From: Planctomycetota bacterium
GTDB taxonomy: Bacteria; Planctomycetota; UBA1135; JADKAF01
DNA length: 64,000 nucleotides
NCBI GenBank assembly: GCA_016719295.1
Contig: JADKAF010000002.1
Location: 1-64,000 of the forward strand
Direction of reading: 5' to 3'
Shown piece by piece: positions 49,844-59,283 of this stretch; positions within the stretch are counted from its first letter, which is position 1, and each line of letters begins with the position of its first letter. Position numbers and translations under genes: made by a program. Under the pieces are notes generated by a model that was given only the letters and a program-made list of their open reading frames with translations, did no database searches and had not been told where the DNA came from.

Positions 49844-52800
49844 TCAGAACCTGAAGGGCAGCTTGAAGAAGTCGAGCTCCGCGCGCGGAGAGGTGCTGCT
49901 CAGACCCTGCAGGTTGAAGTCGAGGTTGAACGAGAAGCGCGTTCGGAAGAACTGCTTGCCGTTCAGCACGCTCACGTCACCGGTCCACTGGGCCTGGTTC
50001 GCCGGGTTCGGCACCAGCGTCGTGAGGTCCGGCTGCGAGGGATTGTTCGCGAGCGGATCCGCGCCCTGGAACTGGATGAACACGCCGACCGACGGCGGGT
50101 AATCCCCTTCGACCCCATCCGTGAGGATGCGGAAGTAGCGGGGGTTCAGCGAGACCACCGCCGTCGCCTGGACGAAGGTGAGCTGCGTCAGCAGGTTGCC
50201 ATCGGCGGCATCCGTGGTGAGCAGCGTCTCGCCGTTCTCGTACGAAGCGCCGACGATGGTGAACGTGGGTCGGTTGGGATCGCTCTCATCGGCGAGCTCC
50301 CAGCCGATCATGATCGCCGGGTTGTCGATCTCGATCGGGATGCCCGGCAGCAGGATGTTGTTCTCCCGCACGTTCGCCTGCGCGACGCGGTAGGTCTCGA
50401 AGTAGCGCGGCGGGTGCTGGACCGTGTTGTTGGCCGAGCGATCGACCAATCCGGCGCTGGCGCCCGTCGGCTGCGTGCCGTCGAACCAGTAGAAAGGCGG
50501 GTTGAAGATCGTGCCGCTGCCCGGATCGCTGAAGCCCGTGGAGATCCATTTGCTCTGCGCGACCGAGATCGAGCCGTAGTCGGGGACGAGCACGACCGGC
50601 GTCGGAGTGCCCGGGGGATTGACCGGCGTCAGGTTGATCGCCGGGTTCGGCACGTGGACCTGGATCACACCCGAGCCGCCGTGGCCGCCGGCGCTGTCCG
50701 CCGGGTACGCCGTGCGACCGCCACCGGGACCGCCGGTGCCGCCGCGCGCGTCGAGCGTGGCGCCCGTGAGGTTCACCGATGCGGTCGACATGAGGATGAT
50801 CAAGCCCCCCGCGCCGGCGCCCGAACCACCCGGAACCGTGTTGGAGCCACCGGTCGACTCACCCGAGCCGCCGCTGCCACCGACCGCGCGGATCGTGCCC
50901 GCGACACGGATCGTGCCGAGAGCCTTGATCACCACCGCGCCACCGCCGCCGCCACCACCCGCGCCCTTCAGGTCGCAGTTCTGCGAAGAAGCGTTGGCGC
51001 TGTTCCAGTTCGGGCTCGGGCAGGAGGCCCACTGGATGGAGTCGCCACCGGCGCCACCACCTTGCCCGCCCTGGATCGTGTTGAGCTCGCCGAAGATCAC
51101 CGAGCCGGTGAGCGGATCGACGCGAACACCGAAGAAGTTGTTGTTGTTCGCCGTGTCTCGAAAGATCGCCGGACCGGCAGGGCCCCCGGGGCAAGGCTGC
51201 TGGAACGAGCAGTTCTGCGAAGCGCTGGGACCGTTGCGGCCGCAGCGGCCTTCGTCGGAACGCGCCGCGGGCGGATTGGTCGTGACGCAGGAGCCGACGC
51301 GCCAAGTGCCGCCACCACCACCGCCCGCGCGGTGCTGAGTCACCGCGGTGCCGACGCCGGAGTCGCCACCTTGACCGCCGGCGCCCAGCGCGTTGAACGC
51401 ACCATTGCCCGGGCCACCGCGACGGGTGGAGGTCGTGGTCTCGAAGGAGCCCGTACCGCCATCACCACCGGAGCAGTTGCCGGGCGAGCCGCGCTCGGGG
51501 ATCGCCGTCGTGCACACGGTGTTCACGTTCGGATTGCTGATCCCGTCGAGGAGCAGGGTGCCGTTGATGGTCACGTTGCCGGAGCAGTAGACGACCAGAG
51601 GATTCGATCCCTGAGCGCGCAGCGTGCTGCCGGCGTTGATGGTCAGCGAGCGGATGTCGACGATGCCGTTCGCGACGGGCTGGGTCTGCGTGCCGGTGGA
51701 GTTCGTGATCGTGTCGAACTCGGTGTCGATGACCGTGGTGCCCTGGATGACCCAGTCGAAGTCGAGGTTGGTGCCATCGAAGGGCGTCGCGGGCGCGAGG
51801 GTGCGCTCCGCCGTGGCCCACTCCGCGCGGGGCTCGGGGAAGATCGCCTGGCTGTCCCAGAAGGTCTGGGTGCGGAAATCCTCGGAGAAGGAGTCCGTCA
51901 GGGTCTCGGTGAGGGGCTGCACCGCCAGGCGCAGCGGATCGATGTCCGCCAGGTTCGTCTCGCCGACGATGTCCTGCAGCTCGCGCTTGATGCGCAGACG
52001 CAGCACCGCGCCCTGGGGCAGGATGCCCTGCGGCGAGATCATGACCGTCGAGCCTTCGATGCCGCAGTTCACGACCAGCGTGACGACGGTCGGAACCTCC
52101 ACGGTGCCACCGCCGGGAAGGTCGTAGAGCAGCTTGAAGTTCGTGGGCGAGATGTTCGAGCTCGTCGGGCGGAGCGGCTGGTCGAACTGCACGATGATGG
52201 GATCGATCGGATCCGTGTAGCTGTTCAGACCGATGTCCACCGGAGTCGTCGGGACCCCTCCGGTCGCCGGGTCAGGGAACACCTGCTCCGAGCCCAAGAA
52301 GATCTTGGTCACGAGCGGCGGCGCCTGCGGGCGGGGATCGAGGAAGAACTCGAGCGACGAGGTCGGCGTCGAGAACTGCCGCGTGATGCCGAGCGAGATG
52401 CGCTCGCCTGAGCTGCTCCTCAGCACGGTCGCGTTGCGACCGCTCGCCGTCGGGATCGCCAGGCGATACTGCGTGCCGAAGGGCAGCAGACCACCGTTGT
52501 CGAAGGTGTCGTTCGTCGGGCAGAGCGGTTGGAAGACCAGCGTGCGCTCTTCGCTGCCGGGCTTCAGGTAGAAGGCCCCGACCGCGGGAACTCCCGTGAG
52601 CACCTCGTAGATCTGAATCGAGTTCAGATTGGCGCTGGAGAGATCGACCGCTTGATTGAAGGTGATCTCGATCGGGCGGTTGATCTGCCACGTCACGTTG
52701 TCGAGCAGGCCGCCGGTGGATTCCACGCCGAACCGGCTGTTGCCGCCACCGCCACCGCCGCTGCACGCGGGCAGCACGAGCATGGCCAAGCAGCCCATCG

Positions 52801-52891
52801 CGGGGAACGCCCGCGCGAAGGAGACCTGGCCGCGCATCACCGAGGAGCGCGACATCCCGACGAGGTGTCGGAGAGACGAGAGAAGAGACAT
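49844..52891 (-). CDS. giant lipoprotein: Ig-like domains and glycine-rich cell-surface region
   Basis: The ATG at 52891 gives 1015 residues with a lipoprotein signal (LVLPAC, Cys43) followed by SGGGGGG. Ig-like regions follow (INRPIEITFNQAVDLSSANL near 62-81; VDIGLNSYTDPIDPIIVQFD near 215-234), then a long glycine-rich, right-handed-helix-like segment (about 470-735; AGGGGGGGAVVIKALGTIRV, IRAVGGSGGSGE), and a beta-rich C-terminus with WTGDVSVLNGKQFFRTRFSF. Such glycine-rich surface segments are common in Planctomycetes- and Myxococcota-type genomes. It is probably surface exposed; ligand unknown. It shares its end motif with the next gene. Confidence 0.65.
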   Translation of the reverse strand: MSLLSSLRHLVGMSRSSVMRGQVSFARAFPAMGCLAMLVLPACSGGGGGGNSRFGVESTGGLLDNVTWQINRPIEITFNQAVDLSSANLNSIQIYEVLTGVPAVGAFYLKPGSEERTLVFQPLCPTNDTFDNGGLLPFGTQYRLAIPTASGRNATVLRSSSGERISLGITRQFSTPTSSLEFFLDPRPQAPPLVTKIFLGSEQVFPDPATGGVPTTPVDIGLNSYTDPIDPIIVQFDQPLRPTSSNISPTNFKLLYDLPGGGTVEVPTVVTLVVNCGIEGSTVMISPQGILPQGAVLRLRIKRELQDIVGETNLADIDPLRLAVQPLTETLTDSFSEDFRTQTFWDSQAIFPEPRAEWATAERTLAPATPFDGTNLDFDWVIQGTTVIDTEFDTITNSTGTQTQPVANGIVDIRSLTINAGSTLRAQGSNPLVVYCSGNVTINGTLLLDGISNPNVNTVCTTAIPERGSPGNCSGGDGGTGSFETTTSTRRGGPGNGAFNALGAGGQGGDSGVGTAVTQHRAGGGGGGTWRVGSCVTTNPPAARSDEGRCGRNGPSASQNCSFQQPCPGGPAGPAIFRDTANNNNFFGVRVDPLTGSVIFGELNTIQGGQGGGAGGDSIQWASCPSPNWNSANASSQNCDLKGAGGGGGGGAVVIKALGTIRVAGTIRAVGGSGGSGESTGGSNTVPGGSGAGAGGLIILMSTASVNLTGATLDARGGTGGPGGGRTAYPADSAGGHGGSGVIQVHVPNPAINLTPVNPPGTPTPVVLVPDYGSISVAQSKWISTGFSDPGSGTIFNPPFYWFDGTQPTGASAGLVDRSANNTVQHPPRYFETYRVAQANVRENNILLPGIPIEIDNPAIMIGWELADESDPNRPTFTIVGASYENGETLLTTDAADGNLLTQLTFVQATAVVSLNPRYFRILTDGVEGDYPPSVGVFIQFQGADPLANNPSQPDLTTLVPNPANQAQWTGDVSVLNGKQFFRTRFSFNLDFNLQGLSSTSPRAELDFFKLPFRF

Positions 52892-53118
52892 CTGGGACTC
52901 TTGCTCGGATGCGAGTACGGCGCGGACGCGCGCGACTCGCGGTTTGGGGAGATCGTTCCGGCGCGGAGCTCGCGAGCCCAAGAGCCGAACGTGAAAGGCG
53001 AGGTGAGAGAGAAGCTAGATCGAGCCACCCGGTGGGCGACTGCGATCGTCTCCGCGGCGAGAGGGAGCACCGCGTCGAGGATGCAGAGGACTGCGGGCGC
53101 GCCCCGCGAGCGTCGACG

Positions 53119-53139
53119 CGCCGGGGCCCAGCCCCGGCG
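53119..53139 (-). terminator. 8-bp-stem hairpin after the 987-residue lipoprotein gene
   Basis: CGCCGGGG (53119-53126) pairs with CCCCGGCG (53132-53139), 15 bases beyond the stop at 53154. The rest of the gap to 52892 shows no gene. Confidence 0.45.
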
Positions 53140-53153
53140 ACGCCAAAGGCCAA

Positions 53154-56117
53154 CTACGGCACGCGCAGCCAGCCGAGGCCGACCGTCGAGATCGTCGGCA
53201 CCGCGCCGGTCGCGAGGTTGTTGACCAGGGTGAAGCGCATCTGGAGGAAGCGCTTGCCGTTCACGCTCGTGATGTTGCGCGACCAGGCGGAGAGGCCGGT
53301 CGGAGCACCGTTCGGCGTGCACTCGGAGAGGATCGCCGTCGGCATGGGATCACCGTAGAGGTTCACACACTCGGCGTGCTGGAGCTGCCGCGTGTTCGAG
53401 ACGACGTTGTCCGAGCCGCGGAAGTCGAGGAAGAAGCTCGTGCCGGCCGGCTGCTCGGACTCGAGAGGTTCGAGGACGGGCGGCTGGAAGCGCGGGTAGG
53501 AGGCGGTCGGATCGACGACCTGGGTGTCGAGCCAACGCGTGATACCGCGGGAGACGCGGATCACGAAGTCGGCCTGGCCCCAGTAGATCACCGGGTCATC
53601 CGCGGGGGTCGGGCGTCCCGGCGGAGTCGTGGTCGGGTCGAAGCCACCGCGCGGCGTGTTGTTGTTGGGGTCGACGCTCACGCGCTGGTTCTGCGTATTG
53701 AAGCCACCCGAGGAGAACACGCGGAAGTTCGGCTTGTTCGAGGTGACGCCCGCGAGCGAGATCTGGAAGCCGTTCAGACCGCGCGACTGGGATCCCTGGT
53801 CGGGATAGACGCGGTAGTCCATCAAGAGCGGCAAGCCGATCGTGGGCACCTGGTTCGCCGCCGCGAAGTTGCGCCGCGAGTTGGGTCCGAAGACCTGATC
53901 GAGGATCATCGGGTCGGCGCCGACGCCGTTCGGCGCCGCGCGCGTCTCGATCGTCGTGTCGCGCCAGGTGAAGGTCACCTTCTGGCCGAAGTCGTTCTCG
54001 AAGATCGGGAACGGCACCATCGTCGAGCCCGAGCCGGGCACGATGAAGGCATCGAGGTTGTTGAAGGTGTAGCCCGAGTCGACCACCTTGAGCTGCGCCG
54101 ACTGGCTCAGCACGTTGTTGGAGAAGGTCGAGCGATTCAGACCCGAGTTCGGGTAGGTCGGCATCTGCGAGCCCGGATCGATGTATTCGTCCGGGAGGTA
54201 TTGGCAGTGCGACAGGTGGATCTCCATGCGCGGAAAGATGTCCGCGATGACCTGCCCGCCGAACGGCGACCACGAGAGGCGCTCGACGTCGATGTTGTAG
54301 CCGCTCTCGTCGTCGTAGGTGAACCCGAGGTCGATGTAGCGCCAGACCGTCATCATGCGGCTACCCAGCGGCACGAGCGGCGTCTGGATGGGCTGCGTGA
54401 ACGCGATCTTCTGCGCGATCACCGGCTGGCTGGGGTCGACCGGCGTCTGGAAGCGGCTGACCGGGCGACCGCGGACGTAGCCGAGCTCCGTGAAGCGCTG
54501 GAACTGGCCGCGCCATTCGCTGCCGACGAGCTGCGTCGTCGGGGGCGGATTCGGGTGCGAGTTGTCTTCGTCCTGCGTGGAGAAGCGGAAGACGAACGAA
54601 TCGACCTTCACCGCCGGAGCCGCGCTGTTGAGCGTGAAGGAGATCGCCTGATCGCTGAAGTCGAGCGCGTTGCCTGCGAGGTCGCGCATGCTGAAGGGCG
54701 AGGTCTCGTCGGCGCGGATGTGCAGGTAGTAGGTCTCCGCGCTCCCGAGATCGTGCGCGAGTCCCGGAGCCGCGGCCTGGAAGGTGAACTGGCGGTTGTC
54801 AGGCGAGGGCACGACTTCCCCCATCGCGAACTCGCGATAGGTGAGCGTGGCGATGTTGGAGTTGCGGCTCACCATCATCGAGTCGAACGGGCTGACCGTG
54901 GTCGGGTCCATCGGCTCGGAGAAGCGCAGCGAGATGCTCGCCGTCGGCTCGACGCCGTTCGTCGGCATCGTGATCGCAAAGGGCGTGAAGCGCGCGAAGC
55001 AATCGATGAGGTCGGTGCCTTCGTCGAAGGGGCTCACGTACTGAGCGCGCTGCACGGTCGAGAAGAGCCCGCCCACGTTGTCGAGACGCTGGATGTTCAC
55101 GAGGAAGTCCGGCGGCGTCGCGTCGAGGACCTCGACGATCTCGGCGAAGCGATTGCCCTGCTGGATGACGTCGCCGGTCTCGGGGACCACCGCGCAGGCC
55201 GCGACATCGAACGAGTACTCGAACTGCGTCGCGGTCTGGCTGAGGATCTCCACCGGCTGCTCGCCGAGGAGACGGGGCGCCGCGAGGTCGAGGAGGAAGC
55301 CGCGGTTCTGGTCGATCTCGTTTCCAGCGCGGAAGACGCGAACGACGATCGAGCTGTTCGAGGTGTCGGTCGGGCCGTTGCCCACCGAGCTCACCGGGCT
55401 GCCGCTGCGGCTCAGCAGGATCTTCGTCTGGCCCGCGCCGGGATCCTCGAGCGTCGGGATGCGCAGCGAGATGTTGGGCGTGATCGAGTCGACCGAGCTC
55501 GGGAAGCCCGTCGCGTTGACCGGCGTGCCATTGGTCGCCTGGTCGATGAGCGTGATCGTCGGATCGATCACGACGATGGTCGGATCGGTCGGATCGACGA
55601 TGTAGCGCACGTTCAGCGGAATCGTCGGCGGAACGCCGGCGAAGACCTGCAGCGTCGTGTTGTCGAGCGTGCGCTCATCGACTTCGCCACTGAACTTGAA
55701 GCGCAGCGCCGCGTTGCGCGGAACCAGGGAGAACGGCGGGATCGCGCTATAGCCCTTCGAGAGCACCGTGCCGAGACCCGAGCTGAGGCGATCGAAGAGG
55801 ATCTGCCACGCGGGGTCCTGCTGCGTGCGCAGGATGCGCACCGTCGCGACCTCGGTCACCGGGTTGAAGAGGATCTCGTAGTTCTGGCCATCCGAGATGA
55901 TGTCCTCGCCGACGACGTAGTCCGTCCGAACGGTCTCGCCGTTCAGGTCGACCACGTTGACGAGGCGGCCCCACGAGATGTTGCGGATCGTGAGGCGCCC
56001 GCCGGAGCTACCGCCGCCACCACCGCCCCCGCAGCTAGGGAAGGCAACGGCCAGCAGTGCCAGGGCTAGCGCTCCGCCGAGGGAGCGCGGAGCCCGGTTG
56101 AAGAGGATTCTCGACAT
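53154..56117 (-). CDS. giant Ig-like lipoprotein, paralogue of its neighbour
   Basis: The ATG at 56117 (AGGA upstream) gives 987 residues: lipoprotein signal (AVAFPSC, Cys29) with seven following glycines, repeated Ig-like blocks (NAALRFKFSGEVDERTLDNT; NGVEPTASISLRFSEPMDPT; ETYYLHIRADETSPFSMRDL) and a beta-rich C-terminus with LSAWSRNITSVNGKRFLQMR, matching the neighbour's VNGK/LNGK ending. No enzyme motif is seen. Organisation suggests duplication followed by acquisition of the glycine-rich segment in the other copy. A promoter lies upstream. Confidence 0.65.
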   Translation of the reverse strand: MSRILFNRAPRSLGGALALALLAVAFPSCGGGGGGGSSGGRLTIRNISWGRLVNVVDLNGETVRTDYVVGEDIISDGQNYEILFNPVTEVATVRILRTQQDPAWQILFDRLSSGLGTVLSKGYSAIPPFSLVPRNAALRFKFSGEVDERTLDNTTLQVFAGVPPTIPLNVRYIVDPTDPTIVVIDPTITLIDQATNGTPVNATGFPSSVDSITPNISLRIPTLEDPGAGQTKILLSRSGSPVSSVGNGPTDTSNSSIVVRVFRAGNEIDQNRGFLLDLAAPRLLGEQPVEILSQTATQFEYSFDVAACAVVPETGDVIQQGNRFAEIVEVLDATPPDFLVNIQRLDNVGGLFSTVQRAQYVSPFDEGTDLIDCFARFTPFAITMPTNGVEPTASISLRFSEPMDPTTVSPFDSMMVSRNSNIATLTYREFAMGEVVPSPDNRQFTFQAAAPGLAHDLGSAETYYLHIRADETSPFSMRDLAGNALDFSDQAISFTLNSAAPAVKVDSFVFRFSTQDEDNSHPNPPPTTQLVGSEWRGQFQRFTELGYVRGRPVSRFQTPVDPSQPVIAQKIAFTQPIQTPLVPLGSRMMTVWRYIDLGFTYDDESGYNIDVERLSWSPFGGQVIADIFPRMEIHLSHCQYLPDEYIDPGSQMPTYPNSGLNRSTFSNNVLSQSAQLKVVDSGYTFNNLDAFIVPGSGSTMVPFPIFENDFGQKVTFTWRDTTIETRAAPNGVGADPMILDQVFGPNSRRNFAAANQVPTIGLPLLMDYRVYPDQGSQSRGLNGFQISLAGVTSNKPNFRVFSSGGFNTQNQRVSVDPNNNTPRGGFDPTTTPPGRPTPADDPVIYWGQADFVIRVSRGITRWLDTQVVDPTASYPRFQPPVLEPLESEQPAGTSFFLDFRGSDNVVSNTRQLQHAECVNLYGDPMPTAILSECTPNGAPTGLSAWSRNITSVNGKRFLQMRFTLVNNLATGAVPTISTVGLGWLRVP

Positions 56118-56765
56118 GATGCTTCCTGGCGGTTTGCTTCCTGGGTGAAGACAGCGCGCAAGCCCAATCATCAAGTGGGCCAGAGGGCCGTCATCCGAGT
56201 GCTGGAGTAGTGGGAAGGTGAAGGGGCGAAGTCGGGAACGGGCCGCGGAGAGAGGAGGGCGCCGAGCCTGACGGGGCAGGAGGAGCCATCCCGCCCCGAT
56301 CGAGGTCGAAGCTGATCCCGAAAGCCGCACCGATCGCTAGCCCGGCCCCGATCGCTGGACCCATGCTGCGATCCCCGCACCTTCCGTGATCCCGCTAGAG
56401 CGGAGCAGCTCTGCGGATCCCAAGGAGCGGAGCGCGGCATTCTCGAAATGGGAAGGAGTGGTGTCAACGCTGGCCGTAGGCCGCGCCGACGTCACGGCCA
56501 GAGCTAGGCGCACGCGGGGTCCGGGTCACCGGCGGTGACCAGGTCGGGCGGGAACACCCCGCCCGGCGCCTGTTCTCGGGCCGAGAGAAGAACAGCAAAG
56601 CCCTTGCCAGGCGCGGCAAAAGCCGATCAATCGACACAAGCCGAGACAGGATAAAGGCTTGAGGACCAGCGGCCTGCCCGGGGAGCGCGGCCCCTCGTGC
56701 GCGAGCGGAGCACGGATGCTCGAACGGCGAGCGCTTTCGCACACCGAGACTCGCGGCTCCGGAGC
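56118..56765. other. 648-base intergenic region
   Basis: No convincing gene was found here; the open frames are short, Arg/Ser/Pro-rich and lack start signals. The only recognised signal is the promoter at 56439-56467. Confidence 0.5.
56439..56467 (-). promoter_or_regulatory. sigma-70-like promoter for the lipoprotein gene
   Basis: On the minus strand a perfect TTGACA (56462-56467), a 17-base spacer and GAGAAT (56439-56444) lie about 320 bases upstream of the lipoprotein start, leaving a long 5' untranslated region. Confidence 0.55.
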
Positions 56766-58118
56766 TCAGTTCGCGAAGGCCGCTCGCTGCACCTGCTCGT
56801 CACTCTCGAAGAGGACCATTTCCTCCGCGCGCACATCGGCGGCCTCCGGAGCACCCGAGCGCCACGCCGTGCGCCGCTCGCGATCGCCCACGAAACCCAC
56901 CGGCCGTTCGGTCTCGCAGAAGGCACAGCGGACGCGGAAGGGGCGCCGCGAGTCGATGCGGAAGCGCGACCCCAGGTGCGCCTCCTTGCTGCTGATGCAG
57001 GTCGGATTCGCGCAAGAGAGCGGGCTCCCGACGACCTCGTCACCGTCGGCGACACGCTCGGGCGGCGGGCTCTTGAAGCTCGAGCGACCGAGCAAGACGG
57101 AGATCAAGGCCATGCGAACGTGGACGCCGCGCGCGGCCTGGGCGAAGTAGATCGAGCGCGGGTCCTTGTCCATCTCGTAGGCGATCTCACCGGTCCGCGG
57201 GAGCGGGTGCATGAGCGAGGTCGCCTTGAACTTCTTGCCGGCCATCGTGTGCGGCTCGATGCGCAGGTAGCGCTCGGGCGCTCGGCCCCCATCGCGGACG
57301 AAGCGCTCGATCTGCGGCCGCGTCACGTACAGCGCGTCGTAGCTGGGCACGTCGAGCTCGGTGACTTCGGTGAAGAGCGAGAGCTGATGGGGTTTCTGCG
57401 GAGTGCAATACACCACGTCCGCATCGCGCGAGACGTCGGGGAAGTCGCGCAAGGTGACGTGCTGCGGCTCGTACGCCTGGCGCCGACCAAGGCGCTCCAG
57501 CACGTAGCTCGGGAGCTCGAGTCCCGGATGGGGCACGAAGACGAGGTTCGCGCGGAAGCGAGCGAGCGCGTAGGCGAAGGAGTGGACGGTGCGCGAGTAC
57601 CTCAGGTCCCCCACCAGGACGACGGTGAGACCTTCGAGCGAGCCCTTCTCGACCCACAGCGAGTAGAGATCGCAGAGCGTCTGCGTCGGATGCTCGTGCG
57701 AGCCGTCCCCGGCGTTCACGACCGGAACGGCCGCGTATTCCGCGGCGACCTTTGCGGCGCCTTCGCAAGGGTGGCGCAAGATGATCACGTCGGCGTAGCT
57801 GCCGCCGACGACGCGCACCGTGTCAGCCAGGCTCTCGCCCTTCGAGGCGGACGAAGAGGACATGTCCGCGGCGGAGATCACCCGTCCACCGAGACGTCCC
57901 ATCGCGGACTCGAACGAGAGCCGTGTGCGCGTCGAGGCCTCGTAGAACAGGCTGGCGAGGATGAAGCCGCCGCAGAGATGCGACCAAGCGCGGAGGTCGC
58001 GGCCCATCTCGTGCGCGAGCTTGAAGAGCTCGAGGATCTCCTGATTGCTGAAATCGTCGATGGAGACGAGATCGCGCTTCGCAGGCCGCAGGCTGCTCGG
58101 GTCGGCGGGGTCGTGCAT
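56766..58118 (-). CDS. pyrB: aspartate carbamoyltransferase fused to a PyrI-type zinc domain
   Basis: Makes carbamoyl-aspartate in pyrimidine synthesis. The ATG at 58118 (AGGGAAG upstream) gives 450 residues. Residues 1-350 are catalytic: STRTRLSFESAM (62-73), HPTQ (143-146), HPLPR (304-308). Behind a short linker lies CANPTC (369-374) and CAFC (398-401). The cysteines 369, 374, 398 and 401 have the same spacing (5, 24, 3) as the zinc ligands Cys109, 114, 138 and 141 of E. coli PyrI, and the neighbouring residues (CISSKEA) also fit. The nucleotide-binding allosteric domain of PyrI is absent, so this chain is probably not CTP-inhibited in the classical way. Confidence 0.93.
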   Translation of the reverse strand: MHDPADPSSLRPAKRDLVSIDDFSNQEILELFKLAHEMGRDLRAWSHLCGGFILASLFYEASTRTRLSFESAMGRLGGRVISAADMSSSSASKGESLADTVRVVGGSYADVIILRHPCEGAAKVAAEYAAVPVVNAGDGSHEHPTQTLCDLYSLWVEKGSLEGLTVVLVGDLRYSRTVHSFAYALARFRANLVFVPHPGLELPSYVLERLGRRQAYEPQHVTLRDFPDVSRDADVVYCTPQKPHQLSLFTEVTELDVPSYDALYVTRPQIERFVRDGGRAPERYLRIEPHTMAGKKFKATSLMHPLPRTGEIAYEMDKDPRSIYFAQAARGVHVRMALISVLLGRSSFKSPPPERVADGDEVVGSPLSCANPTCISSKEAHLGSRFRIDSRRPFRVRCAFCETERPVGFVGDRERRTAWRSGAPEAADVRAEEMVLFESDEQVQRAAFAN

Positions 58119-58173
58119 CTCGACGCTTCCCTGGGTCGCGGAACCGAAGCGCGGAGACGCGCCTCGGGCAGCC

Positions 58174-59283
58174 TCAATGTTCGATGGCGCCGAGGTCGTT
58201 GACAAGCGCCGCGAGCGCGAGCTCTAGCGCCGCAGCCCCTTCGGCCGCCAGGGCCGAGCGCAGCGCGCCCGTCGTCGCGCCGTCCGGGGCGCAGGCGCGC
58301 GAGCTGCCGAGCCCCTCGGGCAAGGGCCAGCGCTGGTCGAGTAGAGCTCGGAGTATGGCGCGGGCCCCCTCCGGATCCTCCGCGGCGCGGACCGCGGGCA
58401 CGGAAGCGCGCGTCGGCGGCCCGAGATCGCCGCAGGTCGAGAGCTCCGCGTCCACGAGCTCGCACCATGGCCCCGTCGGTGGAGCGGCACCGCGCGGGCT
58501 GAGCCAGAGGACGAGATCCGAGCCCCGCACGCGGCGCAGCGTCTCCGCCGCGGCGCGCGCGGCGAGCCCGGTGGCCTCGGGATCCAGCCCCGCGGTGTCC
58601 CAGAGATCGATGCTGAGGTCACCGAGCGCGACGCGGCGCATCACCGGATCCACGGTCGATCCCGCGCGCGCGTCGACGGAGTTCTCCACACGACCGATCA
58701 CGGCGTTGAAGAAGGTCGACTTGCCCGCGTTCGGCGGACCGATCAGCGCGACGCGGCGCGGCGCGAGGAACGGAGCGCAGCGCGCGCTGAAATCCGCGAG
58801 TCGCTCGAGCGCACGACGCGCCTCGGCTTCGCCTTCTCGTGCCAGGACCGAGCGGATGCGCTTGAGCTCGTCTCGGAGCGCTCCTCCGCGCTGGGCCAGC
58901 AGGCTGAGCTGCGGGCGCGCCGCCACGAGCTCCCCGGCGAGGCGATCGATCTGGGCGACGAACGGCGAGCGCGCGTCATCGATACCGTCGCTCCACCGGA
59001 CGCCCCGCGCTTCCAGCTCGGCGCGCAAGGCCTCTCGCACGGCGACGCCTCCGTGGAGCCCGAGCTCCAGGTGCTCCTCCGAGCGGCGCACGACGAGGAC
59101 ATCGTCGATCGCTGCGCCATCGAGCGCGGCGAGCGCCGCGCGCCGCAGACGCCCCGGAGCGGGCAGGTCTCCAACGCCGAGCTCGCGCAGGAGAGCCTCG
59201 GCGCCTCGGCCACGCAGCTCGACCACGGCGATCGCGCCGACGAGCGTGCCCGAGAGGACGCGCGCACGAACCTCGTTGCTCAT
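58174..59283 (-). CDS. MnmE/TrmE-like GTPase lacking the C-terminal cysteine motif
   Basis: The 369-residue protein has an N-terminal TrmE-like folate-binding region (VRARVLSGTLVGAIAVVELR), a helical region with embedded P-loop GPPNAGKST (182-190), a GST for the usual GTT (208-210) and DTAG (229-232). No NKxD follows, and it ends NDLGAIEH with no C-terminal CxGK-like cysteine. MnmE is about 450 residues, so this one is short and lacks what is needed for wobble-uridine modification. It overlaps coaX by four bases. Role unknown. Confidence 0.75.
   Translation of the reverse strand: MSNEVRARVLSGTLVGAIAVVELRGRGAEALLRELGVGDLPAPGRLRRAALAALDGAAIDDVLVVRRSEEHLELGLHGGVAVREALRAELEARGVRWSDGIDDARSPFVAQIDRLAGELVAARPQLSLLAQRGGALRDELKRIRSVLAREGEAEARRALERLADFSARCAPFLAPRRVALIGPPNAGKSTFFNAVIGRVENSVDARAGSTVDPVMRRVALGDLSIDLWDTAGLDPEATGLAARAAAETLRRVRGSDLVLWLSPRGAAPPTGPWCELVDAELSTCGDLGPPTRASVPAVRAAEDPEGARAILRALLDQRWPLPEGLGSSRACAPDGATTGALRSALAAEGAAALELALAALVNDLGAIEH

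Noticed and set aside
56171..56742. Short leftward frames between the lipoprotein gene and pyrB
   Set aside because: Low-complexity Arg/Ser/Pro composition, no start signals, and a promoter element falls inside them.
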